A DNA stretch of 45,801 nt from Caldimicrobium sp964493015 (GTDB lineage Bacteria > Desulfobacterota > Thermodesulfobacteria > Thermodesulfobacteriales > Thermodesulfobacteriaceae). The position numbers and the translations under genes were made by a program. Below are positions 8,867 through 16,934 of the stretch, piece after piece; within the stretch, counting starts at the first letter, position 1, and every line of letters starts with the position of its first letter. Location: the NCBI GenBank assembly GCA_964493015.1, contig CAZBLU010000011.1, positions 1-45,801 on the forward strand, read 5' to 3'. Below the pieces are notes generated by a model. It did no database searches. It was not told where the DNA came from and was given only the letters and a program-made list of their open reading frames with translations.

Positions 8867-9727
8867 TTAAAAGGTAGCTCTTGCCATATTATAAAGCCTT
8901 GCTATTCTCTCCTCAATTGGGGGATGGGTGGAAAAAAGGGTGAGCAGACTCTTTCCAGAAAGGGGATTTACAATAAACATCTGAGCCTGGGCAGGGTTTA
9001 CATCCATGGGGTATGCCCTGTTCCAGGACTCAAGCTTTTCTAAAGCCTTGGCTAAGGCTACAGGGTTTTTAATAATCCTTGCCCCTGTCTCATCGGCAAG
9101 GTATTCTCTGCTTCTACTTATGGCAAGTTGAATAAGAGTTGCGGCAATGGGGATAATGATTATAGCCACAAGGGTTCCGATAAGGGCAAGAGGATTTCTG
9201 TTATCCTCATCGTGGTGACCGCCACCAAAGAGCATAGCCCACTGAGCCATCTGGGCAAGATAACTTATGGCTCCTACAATGGTTGCCGCAATGGTGGAGA
9301 TAAGGATATCTCTATTTTTAATGTGAGCTATTTCATGAGCAATAACTCCTCCAAGTTCCTCACGAGTAAGAAGCCTTCTAATACCTACAGTTACAGCAAC
9401 TACTCCATTGTTAGGACTCCTACCTGTGGCAAAAGCATTAGGGGTTTCAGAGGGGATAATATAGACTTGAGGCTTAGGGATACCTGCCCTTCTTGCTACC
9501 TCCTCCACAATAGCATGAAGCTCAGGATCCTCCTCACGACTTACTGGCTGAGCCCCACTCATGGCTAAAACTATTTTGTGAGAAAAGAAATAGGCTATAA
9601 AATTCATAAGCCCCGCCATAATAAGAGCAATGGTAGCCCCTGTTTTTCCACCTAAAAGTTGCCCCACAAAGATGAAAAGCACAGATAAAATAGCTAAGAA
9701 AAGAAAGGTTTTTACCGTATTAATCAT
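8867..9727 (-). CDS. htpX: HtpX membrane zinc metalloprotease
   Basis: Inner-membrane M48 peptidase of 286 residues that degrades misfolded membrane proteins. There are two N-terminal membrane segments (about residues 5-24 and 30-50), then the catalytic HEIAH (His131, Glu132, His135) with the third zinc ligand in SREYLADE (Glu208). Two further hydrophobic stretches between them (about 143-168 and 180-202) fit the four-segment HtpX topology. The C-terminal STHPPIEERIARL is the family signature. It is the first gene of the long minus-strand train and has its own good promoter about 60 bp upstream. The ATG at 9727 follows a weak AGGG-type ribosome site. Confidence 0.95.
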   Translation of the reverse strand: MINTVKTFLFLAILSVLFIFVGQLLGGKTGATIALIMAGLMNFIAYFFSHKIVLAMSGAQPVSREEDPELHAIVEEVARRAGIPKPQVYIIPSETPNAFATGRSPNNGVVAVTVGIRRLLTREELGGVIAHEIAHIKNRDILISTIAATIVGAISYLAQMAQWAMLFGGGHHDEDNRNPLALIGTLVAIIIIPIAATLIQLAISRSREYLADETGARIIKNPVALAKALEKLESWNRAYPMDVNPAQAQMFIVNPLSGKSLLTLFSTHPPIEERIARLYNMARATF

Positions 9728-9785
9728 ACCTCTACCCCCTTGGGTATAGCCAATTTTACTTTCAATTTTTAACTTTTAGCTATAG

Positions 9786-9813
9786 AATATAATAATTTTC
9801 TCTTCCTTGTCAA
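9786..9813 (-). promoter_or_regulatory. sigma70-type promoter for htpX operon
   Basis: On the minus strand, TTGACA (9808-9813) and TATATT (9786-9791) are separated by 16 bp. Transcription would start near 9780, giving a leader of about 50 nt before the htpX ATG. The -35 is perfect and the -10 is 5 of 6. Confidence 0.7.
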
Positions 9814-9931
9814 GGTGCTTATATGCCTCCATAAGATCTTGAAAAAGTCCTCTTGACAAATGTAATAAAGTAAATGTGCCCTTTTTCTCAAATTATTTTT
9901 ATGTATTAAACAAAAATCTATACTTAATTAT

Positions 9932-11302
9932 ATGAAAGTGTTAAAAACTCTGTTCTGGCCTGATCTGCAACCTGAGAACCGCATAAATCTTTTTGCAACC
10001 TTCCCCAAGATTAGGAACTTTTTCTATCAGCGTAAAAACTTTGCTTATATTCGAACCTTTGGAGACATAGTTTTTCTTATTCTAATTGTAATGGGCCTAT
10101 TTGGTCCCCAAAATCCAAAGGAAAATATCATGCTTTTTCTTTCCTGGGGAGTCTGGTGGACCTCGGTTGTGCTTTCCTGGTTTTTTCTTGGACGCATGTG
10201 GTGTGCCTTTTGCCCTTTTCCTGGTCTGATAAGACTTTTACAAAGATGGAGACTCTCCTTCTTTCGTTTGCCTTCGGCCTGGCTAAAAAAATATGGAATC
10301 CATCTTGCCACAGCCCTTTTTTTCCTCATCATCTGGCTTGAGAGCACCACTATATTACCCCAATCCCCCTTTTACACAGCTTTATTTCTTCTTTCCATTG
10401 TAATTCTGGCAGGCCTTTTGGGTATCTTTTATAGGGGGCAGGCTTGGTGTCGCTATCTATGCCCTTTAGGGAGAATTACCGGGGTTGCTGCCAGTATGTC
10501 TCTTATTGAGTTTAGACCTAACTATGCCATTTGTTCAGGCTGTAAGGGTGCCTATTGCAAGAAAGGGTCTAAGGCTATCAAACCCTGTCCCGTTTACCTT
10601 GGAGCTGTTGCCGTGCAGAATAACTTAAATTGCTTTATTTGTGGGCACTGTTTACCCCTCTGTCCCCATGATTCACCAGCTATTTATCTACGCCATCCCT
10701 TGAGAGAAATTATTCTCAACAAAGGGAAAGGCATAACCTGTGCATATGTCATACCCTTCCTCATAGGTTCTCAATTGGCCAGATTTCTCTCCGAGACCCC
10801 TTTTTACCATTACTGGCTTGAGGCCATCAACTATTCCCATAGTATCTTCTTCACTATTCTCTTTTTCTGGTTTTCCTTTGGCCTAATTGTCCTCACTAAG
10901 TTTGCTGCAAGCTACTTCAAATATTTCGAGGACCCACTTCTTGGCAAATTCAACTTAGCCACAGCCATTCTCATACCCTTTGGCTTTACAGGTGAACTAA
11001 TCTACCGCTTACAATACCTACTTAAAAATGTGGGAGATTTTCTCCCCACCTTAGGAAGACAGTTCAACCTACCTATTCTTCTTAACTATGGTTTCCAAAT
11101 CCCCAAGCCCTTTATTCAGTATCTAAGCCTGGGTCTACTCACCCTTGCCCTTAGCGGAAGTCTATATCTTATTTTCTATTTCTATGCTAAAGAATTTGAA
11201 AAAGAATTACCCTTCTCAAGATACATTCACTTTCTCTTCCTTGTTTGCGGAATATACCTTTTATACCTTGTTCTGATCTTGATGATGAACTCTCCTGTGT
11301 AG
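9932..11302 (+). CDS. NapH/NosR-like membrane polyferredoxin
   Basis: An integral membrane iron-sulfur protein of 456 residues that probably moves electrons between quinones and soluble or periplasmic partners. Several membrane segments surround two Cys pairs on membrane-helix borders, WCAFCPFPG (about residues 89-97) and WCRYLCPLG (about 172-180), as in NapH, NosR and CcoG. Two ferredoxin-like clusters follow: CSGCKGAYCKKGSKAIKPCP and CFICGHCLPLCP. The C-terminal ~180 residues hold about four more hydrophobic helices. It stands alone, divergent from htpX and convergent with mobB, with no reductase subunit beside it, so its partner is unknown. The start follows an AT-rich region without a clear promoter. 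Confidence 0.8.
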   Translation: MKVLKTLFWPDLQPENRINLFATFPKIRNFFYQRKNFAYIRTFGDIVFLILIVMGLFGPQNPKENIMLFLSWGVWWTSVVLSWFFLGRMWCAFCPFPGLIRLLQRWRLSFFRLPSAWLKKYGIHLATALFFLIIWLESTTILPQSPFYTALFLLSIVILAGLLGIFYRGQAWCRYLCPLGRITGVAASMSLIEFRPNYAICSGCKGAYCKKGSKAIKPCPVYLGAVAVQNNLNCFICGHCLPLCPHDSPAIYLRHPLREIILNKGKGITCAYVIPFLIGSQLARFLSETPFYHYWLEAINYSHSIFFTILFFWFSFGLIVLTKFAASYFKYFEDPLLGKFNLATAILIPFGFTGELIYRLQYLLKNVGDFLPTLGRQFNLPILLNYGFQIPKPFIQYLSLGLLTLALSGSLYLIFYFYAKEFEKELPFSRYIHFLFLVCGIYLLYLVLILMMNSPV

Positions 11303-11330
11303 AGGAAAACTATAGTCTTATGATCCAGGA

Positions 11331-11825
11331 CTAAAAGACTTGGGGAGAACATCCTTTCACTGCCCCGAGTTTCTCTAAAAGATAGTTGAGGGCCTTTTCC
11401 CTCTCTTCAGGCTTAAGGATTAACTCCACTTGGCCAAATTTTTTCCTTATTTCTGAGGGATCTTCCCCCTCCTTGAGAAGCCAAATCTTGGGGATATTGC
11501 TCCACCCTTTGAACCCCTCTAAAAGAAGAAGATGATAATGAGGAAATAGGGCCTCTAAAAAGTCCAAAAAATCCTCTTTATTTTGGGGAAAATGTGAAAA
11601 ATAAAGTGTTAGAAGTTGGCTCTGCAAAAGCGCTACAGCCTCTGCCCCAGCCTTTCTATATCTCCAGGTGTCAGATCCTTCTTTGTCAGTTAAAAGCACC
11701 TCTTCCTTGGTAGCCTTAACAACCGCTACTTTAAAGCCCCTCTTGACAAGCTCAGAAACAAGATAGGTGCCTAAAGTAGTTTTTCCTGAATTGTGATAAC
11801 CAGAAAGACTAAGTATTAGGGGCAA
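11331..11825 (-). CDS. mobB: MobB-like molybdopterin-guanine dinucleotide synthesis GTPase
   Basis: GTP-binding accessory protein of 164 residues thought to help MobA attach GMP to molybdopterin, so it points to Mo- or W-bis-MGD enzymes in this organism. The P-loop is GYHNSGKTTL (residues 9-18). SDTWRYRKAGAEAVAL matches the family DSxRHRxAGA segment, and LLLEGFKGW matches the LIVEGFK segment. The usual IKHD after the first strand is VVKATKEE here. It begins 2 bp after the MBL-fold hydrolase gene, and no mobA is in the window. Confidence 0.85.
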   Translation of the reverse strand: MPLILSLSGYHNSGKTTLGTYLVSELVKRGFKVAVVKATKEEVLLTDKEGSDTWRYRKAGAEAVALLQSQLLTLYFSHFPQNKEDFLDFLEALFPHYHLLLLEGFKGWSNIPKIWLLKEGEDPSEIRKKFGQVELILKPEEREKALNYLLEKLGAVKGCSPQVF

Positions 11826-11827
11826 GG

Positions 11828-12517
11828 CTAACCTAAGCTAAGACTATCTCCAGGCTTGAGAGGGATAACCTCAGGTTTGAAAGGATATTTTTCAAGCTCC
11901 TTTAGAAAATCTTCTATCCTTCCTGTAAGTATAGGAAAAGTGCCATAGTGCATGGGAATAACCCTATTTGCCTTGAGTAACTGGCAGGCCTTGGCTGCCT
12001 CTTTTGGCCCCATTACATAGTGATCTCCAATAGGTAAAAGGGCAATTTCAGGCTGATAAAGCTCTCCAATAAGGGCCATATCACTAAAAAGACCTGTATC
12101 TCCTGCATGATATAGAGTGAGACCATTTTCTAAGGTGATCACAAACCCGCAAGGCTCCCCACCATAGGAACCATCAGGGAAAGAGGAACTATGCAAAGCT
12201 GGAACCATAGTAAAAGAGAGGCCATTAGTGCGATAGGTGCCACCAAGGTTCATCCCTGTGGCCTTGGGGATACCTTTAGCTAATAAATATTGCTGTATCT
12301 CATGAATGGCTATGACCTCAGTAACCGCACTACGTGCAAGTTTGAAGACCTCACCAAGATGATCTCCATGGGCATGAGTAATGAGGATATAATCATAGGG
12401 CCCAAGGTCTACTTCTTTGGGGGCAAAGGGATGAGTAAGCCAAGGATCTATAATGATTTTCTTTCCAGCCTGGGTAACTATCTTAAAACAGGAATGTCCA
12501 TAATAGGTTAGTTCCAT
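11828..12517 (-). CDS. UPF0173-type metallo-beta-lactamase-fold hydrolase
   Basis: Predicted cytoplasmic metal-dependent hydrolase of 229 residues. The metal-binding THAHGDHLGE (His48, His50, Asp52, His53) is near the N terminus after YGHSCFKI. Further ligands are the His in LYHAGDTGLFSD and in RVIPMHYGTFP. This is the pattern of the UPF0173 (YtkL-like) family, whose physiological substrate is not established. It lies upstream of mobB with a 2 bp gap, probably co-transcribed, and follows the tRNA-Gly gene. Confidence 0.88.
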   Translation of the reverse strand: MELTYYGHSCFKIVTQAGKKIIIDPWLTHPFAPKEVDLGPYDYILITHAHGDHLGEVFKLARSAVTEVIAIHEIQQYLLAKGIPKATGMNLGGTYRTNGLSFTMVPALHSSSFPDGSYGGEPCGFVITLENGLTLYHAGDTGLFSDMALIGELYQPEIALLPIGDHYVMGPKEAAKACQLLKANRVIPMHYGTFPILTGRIEDFLKELEKYPFKPEVIPLKPGDSLSLG

Positions 12518-12560
12518 ATGTCTACGAAGTTGTTCCTTTGTTTCTCAGAGTTTCTTATAG

Positions 12561-12634
12561 AGCGGGCGACGGGATTCGAACCCGCGACCTACAGCATGGC
12601 AAGCTGTTGCTCTACCAGGCTGAGCTACGCCCGC
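12561..12634 (-). tRNA. tRNA-Gly (anticodon GCC)
   Basis: A full cloverleaf of 74 nt: acceptor stem GCGGGCG/CGCCCGC, D-arm with AGCCTGGTAGA, anticodon stem ACAGC/GCTGT with loop TTGCCAT (anticodon at 12598-12600), and T-arm GCGGG-TTCGAAT-CCCGT. The discriminator base is U, and CCA is not encoded. It lies between porB and the MBL-fold hydrolase gene and has its own promoter. Confidence 0.97.
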
Positions 12635-12649
12635 CCTTTTGTATCTATA

Positions 12650-12677
12650 ATTATAAATATACTCTCCCTTTTGTCAA
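12650..12677 (-). promoter_or_regulatory. consensus promoter of tRNA-Gly
   Basis: On the minus strand, TTGACA (12672-12677) and TATAAT (12650-12655) are 16 bp apart, both perfect hexamers. The predicted start, near 12643, is about 9 nt before the mature tRNA 5' end. Confidence 0.85.
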
Positions 12678-12682
12678 TAGGC

Positions 12683-13642
12683 TTACTCCTTAGGTGGAGC
12701 AAAAACCTCACAGAGCTTTACCAGCCGCTCATACTCCTCATTAACTCTATTCTGAATAAGGGCAATCTCTTCAGGCTTGAGATGCCTAAATCTCCTCTGC
12801 AATTTCAAATATTCTTCCACAGGCTTTGGTTTATCTACCTTTCTATTAAGGATGTAATACTTTCCATCAATTACCTCAAAAAGTGGAAAAATCCTTGTCT
12901 CCACGACGAGCTTACTTAGCTTGATCGTATCTTCCGATTTAGTTCCCCAACCCGTTGGGCAAGGAGAATAGACGTGGATAAAGGCTGGACCCTCAACAAG
13001 GGAAGCCTTCTTAACCTTGTTCATATAGTCCATATAAAAACCTGGGCTTGCTGTAGCAAAATAGGGAATATTGTGGGCACTAATAATTCCAGGGAGATTC
13101 TTTTTCCAGGTTATATTTCCGTGGATAACCTTACCAGCTGGACTTGTAGTGGTATGGGCCATAAAGGGAGTCCCCCCAGATCGTTGCACCCCTGTATTCA
13201 TATAGGCCTCATTGTCAAGACAAATATAGATAAAGTTGTGTCCTCTCTCTAAGGCCCCTGAAACAAATTGAAGGCCTATATCAAAGGTTGCTCCATCTCC
13301 TGCAAAGACGACCACATTAATTTTTTCCTTCTTGGGGAGCTTCCCCTTTCTCTTTAAAGCCTTGATAGCAGTTTCTATGCCAGAAGCAACAGTAGCTGCA
13401 TTTTCAAAGGCCACATGAATCCAGGGTATCTTCCAGGAGGTGTAAGGGAAGGGACTGCTTATAATTTCCATACAGCCCGTTGAGGATACTGCTATAGTAT
13501 TTGGACCGAGGACTTTCAGAGCAAGTTTAAGAGGAAGAACTGTCCCACAGCCCTGGCAGGCCCTATGGCCTGGGGCTAACCAATCCTCCTTAGGAAGTTC
13601 TTTAATATTGAGTCCTTTAAAATTAGCTAATTCTGGTCTCAT
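12683..13642 (-). CDS. porB: pyruvate:ferredoxin oxidoreductase beta subunit
   Basis: TPP-binding subunit of the four-subunit 2-oxoacid:ferredoxin oxidoreductase that interconverts pyruvate and acetyl-CoA plus CO2. HRACQGCG gives the first cluster cysteines, GDGATFDIGLQ is the TPP/Mg site, and CPTGWG supplies another Cys. I place the start at 13642 (MRPELANFKG, 319 aa). GAGCAAAGGAG lies just upstream, and this ATG begins 4 bp after the porA stop. The longer frame to 13678 would overlap porA by 32 bp and has no ribosome site. It is last in porG-porD-porA-porB. A 2-ketoisovalerate-type substrate cannot be excluded. Confidence 0.92.
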   Translation of the reverse strand: MRPELANFKGLNIKELPKEDWLAPGHRACQGCGTVLPLKLALKVLGPNTIAVSSTGCMEIISSPFPYTSWKIPWIHVAFENAATVASGIETAIKALKRKGKLPKKEKINVVVFAGDGATFDIGLQFVSGALERGHNFIYICLDNEAYMNTGVQRSGGTPFMAHTTTSPAGKVIHGNITWKKNLPGIISAHNIPYFATASPGFYMDYMNKVKKASLVEGPAFIHVYSPCPTGWGTKSEDTIKLSKLVVETRIFPLFEVIDGKYYILNRKVDKPKPVEEYLKLQRRFRHLKPEEIALIQNRVNEEYERLVKLCEVFAPPKE

Positions 13643-13646
13643 GGCT

Positions 13647-14816
13647 CTACTCCTTTGCTCCATATATTTCATAGGCAAATCTTGGTTTAGCCTTTATAAA
13701 GCCAAAGGTTCTGTCAAAGATCTCCTCGAAATCCTCTACCGTTACATCTCTTCCACCAAGCCCACCAATAATGTTCAAAACCTTTGGCCTTTTATTGGAT
13801 TGATAAAGAACAGAGCGCACCTCAATCCCTACAGGACCTCCACTGGCACCATGACTTACAGCCCTGTCAAAGACACAAATAGCTTTTACTTTACCAAGGG
13901 CCTTAAGAAAATCTTGAGTAGGGAAAGGTCTCCAAAGCCTGATACGCACAAGCCCCACCTTTTTACCCTGTTCTCTCAGTTTATCCACCGCATTCATAGC
14001 CGTCTCAGCAAGGCTACCCATGATTACCAGGGCTACCTCAGCATCTTCCATACGATAGATTTCCACAGGGTTATATCTCCTACCCGAGAGCTTTTCAAAG
14101 TCTCTCCAAGCCTGGACTATGATCTTATAACTTGCCTTTAAGGCCTCATCTTGAGCCTTTTTGGCCTCTGTGTATATCTCAGGCACCCCTATAGCCCCCA
14201 TGGTAATGGGCTTTTTGGGATCAAGCTTATATTTCATCTTGAGCGGTGGAATATATCTATCCACCAGTTCCTGGTCAAGCATCTCTATGGGTTCCACCAC
14301 ATGGGTCACAATAAACCCATCTAAGTTAACAGCCACAGGAAGCATCGCCCTTTCAGCAACCCTGTAAGCGTGATAGATGAGGTCCACTGCCTCTTGGCCA
14401 TTTTCAGCAAAGGTCTGAATCCAGCCATGATCCCTCATGGTCATCACATCACTGTGATCATTCCAAATACTAATAGGGGCTGAAATTGCACGATTGGCAA
14501 CCACCATAACAATAGGAAGTCTTAAGGCAGAGGCAATAGGAAGCACCTCATACATGAAGAGTAAACCCTGAGAGGAAGTAGAGGTAAAGGTTCTTGCCCC
14601 AGTTGCTGCGGCACCAATACAGGCGCTCATGGCAGCATGCTCAGATTCCACAGGAATATATTCTGCATCAAGCTCTCCATTATTCACCAGATCTGCCAAA
14701 TGTTCTACTATATGAGTTTGAGGAGTAATTGGATAGGCTGAAATTACATCTACTTTACATTGAGCCACAGCATCAGCTACCGCAATAGAAACCTCTTTAG
14801 CCACCCTTTTTCCCAT
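13647..14816 (-). CDS. porA: pyruvate:ferredoxin oxidoreductase alpha subunit
   Basis: Alpha chain (389 aa) of the Por complex, containing the TPP-pyrimidine-binding domain and the transketolase C-terminal-like domain. Family signatures are AYPITPQT near the N terminus, PVESEHAAMSACIGAAATGA, TSSQGLLFMYEVLPIASALR, and GLVRIRLWRPFP with FDRAVSHGASGG in the C-terminal half. These match archaeal and thermophile PorA, whereas the single-chain enzyme is ~1200 aa. It begins 1 bp after porD and its stop sits inside the ribosome site for porB, so the stoichiometric subunits are coupled in translation. Confidence 0.93.
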   Translation of the reverse strand: MGKRVAKEVSIAVADAVAQCKVDVISAYPITPQTHIVEHLADLVNNGELDAEYIPVESEHAAMSACIGAAATGARTFTSTSSQGLLFMYEVLPIASALRLPIVMVVANRAISAPISIWNDHSDVMTMRDHGWIQTFAENGQEAVDLIYHAYRVAERAMLPVAVNLDGFIVTHVVEPIEMLDQELVDRYIPPLKMKYKLDPKKPITMGAIGVPEIYTEAKKAQDEALKASYKIIVQAWRDFEKLSGRRYNPVEIYRMEDAEVALVIMGSLAETAMNAVDKLREQGKKVGLVRIRLWRPFPTQDFLKALGKVKAICVFDRAVSHGASGGPVGIEVRSVLYQSNKRPKVLNIIGGLGGRDVTVEDFEEIFDRTFGFIKAKPRFAYEIYGAKE

Positions 14817-14817
14817 C

Positions 14818-15111
14818 TTAAGCCTCCTCTAAAACCATGGTTATGGCCCCTTTTGGGCAAATATTAGCACATATTCCACAACCCTTACAATAGTTAAGAT
14901 TACAGATGAAATAGCCCTCTTCATTCTCCTCATAGGCAGGCTCTGGGCACAGAAGATAACACTGTCCACACTTGATACATTTCTCTTTATCAAGGACAGG
15001 CCTGTGAGAACGCCAATCTCCTGTTTTAAACTTGGCAGAATTTCCAGGCTCTAAAATATACATTCCTGGTGCTAATTCTTTCCAGCTCATTAGTCCCTGA
15101 TCTCTTGGCAT
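14818..15111 (-). CDS. porD: pyruvate:ferredoxin oxidoreductase delta (2[4Fe-4S] ferredoxin) subunit
   Basis: Electron-transfer subunit of 97 residues. Two [4Fe-4S] motifs are complete: CIKCGQCYLLCPEP and CKGCGICANICPKGA, separated by a short insert. It carries electrons from the TPP site in PorA/PorB out to free ferredoxin. It lies 11 bp after porG and 1 bp before porA. The N-terminal ~35 residues before the first cluster are typical of PorD. Confidence 0.94.
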   Translation of the reverse strand: MPRDQGLMSWKELAPGMYILEPGNSAKFKTGDWRSHRPVLDKEKCIKCGQCYLLCPEPAYEENEEGYFICNLNYCKGCGICANICPKGAITMVLEEA

Positions 15112-15122
15112 GGCTCTACCCC

Positions 15123-15674
15123 TTATCCATAAATTTTAGTTTCTGCAATAGCCCGATGAAGGGCCTTGATATTTTTTTCTGCAAGCCTTCCAAACCTGTG
15201 TTTAAGAGCCTCCTCCATGGCCCCTGTATCCACAAGACCTGTAGCCTTAATAAAGGCCCCTAACATGGTGGTATTAGTAATTGGAACCCCCAGCTCTTCT
15301 AAGGCAATCTTAGTGGCATCAACCAGGGCCAGTTTCCCTTTATAGCCCCCAAGCATCTCTCTTACTTCCTTTTCTGAATAATGACTATTCAGAATGGCAA
15401 TACCTCCCTCCTTAAGACCTGCGGTAACCTTAACAATCTTTGGCAAACTGGCATCAAGCACTAAAATGACATCGGGATGATAGATCTTTTCCCGTGTGCG
15501 AATCCGTGACTCACTAATCCTGGCAAAGGCCTGAACTGGCGCTCCTCTCCTTTCAGGACCAAAACTGGGAAAGGCCTGAGCATATTTACCCTGAGTTATG
15601 GCGGCTATGGCTATTAATTCTGCAGAGGTAACCCCGCCCTGACCACCTCTTCCATGAAGTCTAATCTCTATCAT
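15123..15674 (-). CDS. porG: pyruvate:ferredoxin oxidoreductase gamma subunit
   Basis: Gamma chain (183 aa) of the Por complex, involved in CoA binding. The N terminus IRLHGRGGQGGVTSAELIA and AFPSFGPERRGAPVQAFARI are the family signatures, and PITNTTMLGAFIKATGLV is the conserved C-terminal portion. It is the first gene of the por operon and follows a good promoter by ~36 nt, with AAAGGGG as the ribosome site. Confidence 0.94.
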   Translation of the reverse strand: MIEIRLHGRGGQGGVTSAELIAIAAITQGKYAQAFPSFGPERRGAPVQAFARISESRIRTREKIYHPDVILVLDASLPKIVKVTAGLKEGGIAILNSHYSEKEVREMLGGYKGKLALVDATKIALEELGVPITNTTMLGAFIKATGLVDTGAMEEALKHRFGRLAEKNIKALHRAIAETKIYG

Positions 15675-15709
15675 AGAGCACCCCTTTCACTAATATTTGT
15701 AAGTTAATT

Positions 15710-15738
15710 TATGTAAACATATAAAAATCTCTTGTCAA
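15710..15738 (-). promoter_or_regulatory. promoter of the por operon
   Basis: On the minus strand, TTGACA (15733-15738) is followed after 17 bp by TACATA (15710-15715), a weak but plausible -10. Predicted transcription start near 15704, ~30 nt before the porG ATG. Confidence 0.6.
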
Positions 15739-15755
15739 GGGTTTTGTGGTATATT

Positions 15756-16934
15756 TCACTGGCTATAATATGGGGATGGGGATATCTCCTTAACAAGAAG
15801 GCCTTTTATCTCTCTATAAAGCTCTTCAGGTGAGCGATTTCCAGAAAGCTTGAGGTGTTGAAATAGGGGGAGAATGCGCTCATAATTTTGCGCTATTCTT
15901 TGCAAAAGTTCTTCTCTTTCAAAAAGGCTTCTTTTAAGATCTCTTCCACTTATTCTCTTAAGGGCAAAAGGAACTGGTAGATCTAAATAGAGGACAAGAT
16001 CAGGAAGTGGGGCAAAGGTCTCATTTCGTTTTAAAAGATAATGCAAATCTCCTATTTCAACCCCTTGATAGGCAACAGTAGAGAGATAATAACGATCAAG
16101 GAAAATTATTTTGCCTTGAGAAAGGGCTGGTAAGATAAGCTTTTCCACATGTTCCCTTCTATCCTGTAAAAAGAGCTCAAGGAGTTCCTCCTGGGAGACC
16201 CTTTTTCCCTCAGTAAGGAGTTTTCTGAGCTTTTGACCATAGGGCCCAAGGGTAGGCTCTTGAGAGAAGATAACTGAGCTAAAGTCAGGATCCTCCCTCA
16301 GATATTGAAAAAGAGTTGTCTTTCCTACCCCATCAATACCTTCAAGGACAAAAAGTTTGCCCTTGCGGTGAAACTCAATCATTAAACGGTTCCGTAAAAA
16401 GTCTCTATTCTCAGGAGTAACCTCTATGTGAAGAGCCTCTTCAAGATTGCTCCAAGATTTCAATAAAGGGTGTTCTCCTCGTCCAAGGGTAGCTATGAAA
16501 AAGTATCCTTCCCTTCTAAGCTGTTCTATAAAAGAGATGAATTTTTCTGACAGGAGTTCCATCTTACCTATTTCATCCACTATCAAGAGAGGTTCAAGTG
16601 TGGCCTGAGAGAGATCTCCTTCTATGATTTCTAACATCTTTTCCAGGTTTTTAGGAAAAACAATATATCTACCTACTTGATATTTTTTATCCTGGGAAGT
16701 AACAAATTTTTGCCTTCGGGCTAAAGGTATAACTAAGGTTTGGTCCCTCAGATAGCAAAGATCAAAGCCAATCCGTTCCCCTTCCTCTCTCAGTTCTTTT
16801 GTGATAAAACCAGTTAAGTGATAGGGTAGCTTTAGATCTCTGAGTTGCTTATACAAAAATTCAATTAAGGTTGTTTTGCCCACATGGGGGGCACCACTTA
16901 ACAAGAGGATTTTTCTTGGACCCTTGAGAAACAT
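15756..16934 (-). CDS. fusion of THEP1-type nucleoside-triphosphatase with thymidylate kinase
   Basis: A 392-residue two-domain protein. Residues ~1-180 match the THEP1/NTPCR nucleoside-triphosphatase family: P-loop GAPHVGKTT (14-22), TGFITKELREEGERIGF, and the Walker B signature VDEIGKMELLS (119-129). Residues ~190-392 are a complete thymidylate kinase: P-loop EGIDGVGKTT (198-207), EPTLGPYG, the DRYYLST motif (Asp290, Arg291), and a lid-type GRDLKRS region. The kinase makes dTDP from dTMP. THEP1 hydrolyses NTPs and its physiological role is unclear. There is no stop or frameshift between the halves, and each is of normal length. It begins directly after the smr-like gene and is last in the rtcB cluster. 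Confidence is high for both domains; what the fusion does is unknown. Confidence 0.9.
   Translation of the reverse strand: MFLKGPRKILLLSGAPHVGKTTLIEFLYKQLRDLKLPYHLTGFITKELREEGERIGFDLCYLRDQTLVIPLARRQKFVTSQDKKYQVGRYIVFPKNLEKMLEIIEGDLSQATLEPLLIVDEIGKMELLSEKFISFIEQLRREGYFFIATLGRGEHPLLKSWSNLEEALHIEVTPENRDFLRNRLMIEFHRKGKLFVLEGIDGVGKTTLFQYLREDPDFSSVIFSQEPTLGPYGQKLRKLLTEGKRVSQEELLELFLQDRREHVEKLILPALSQGKIIFLDRYYLSTVAYQGVEIGDLHYLLKRNETFAPLPDLVLYLDLPVPFALKRISGRDLKRSLFEREELLQRIAQNYERILPLFQHLKLSGNRSPEELYREIKGLLVKEISPSPYYSQ

Noticed and set aside
8702..9568. Two plus-strand frames of 113 and 146 codons
   Set aside because: Antisense shadows of msbA and htpX; low-complexity, no ribosome site.
9853..9875. 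TTGACA on the plus strand before the polyferredoxin gene
   Set aside because: No -10-like hexamer at 15-19 bp; not called as a promoter.
11303..11330. AGTC/GACT inverted repeat between the convergent polyferredoxin and mobB genes
   Set aside because: Four-base stem with a long loop and no T-run; too weak for a terminator.
13608..14141. 177-codon plus-strand frame
   Set aside because: Antisense to porA/porB, which have complete family motifs.
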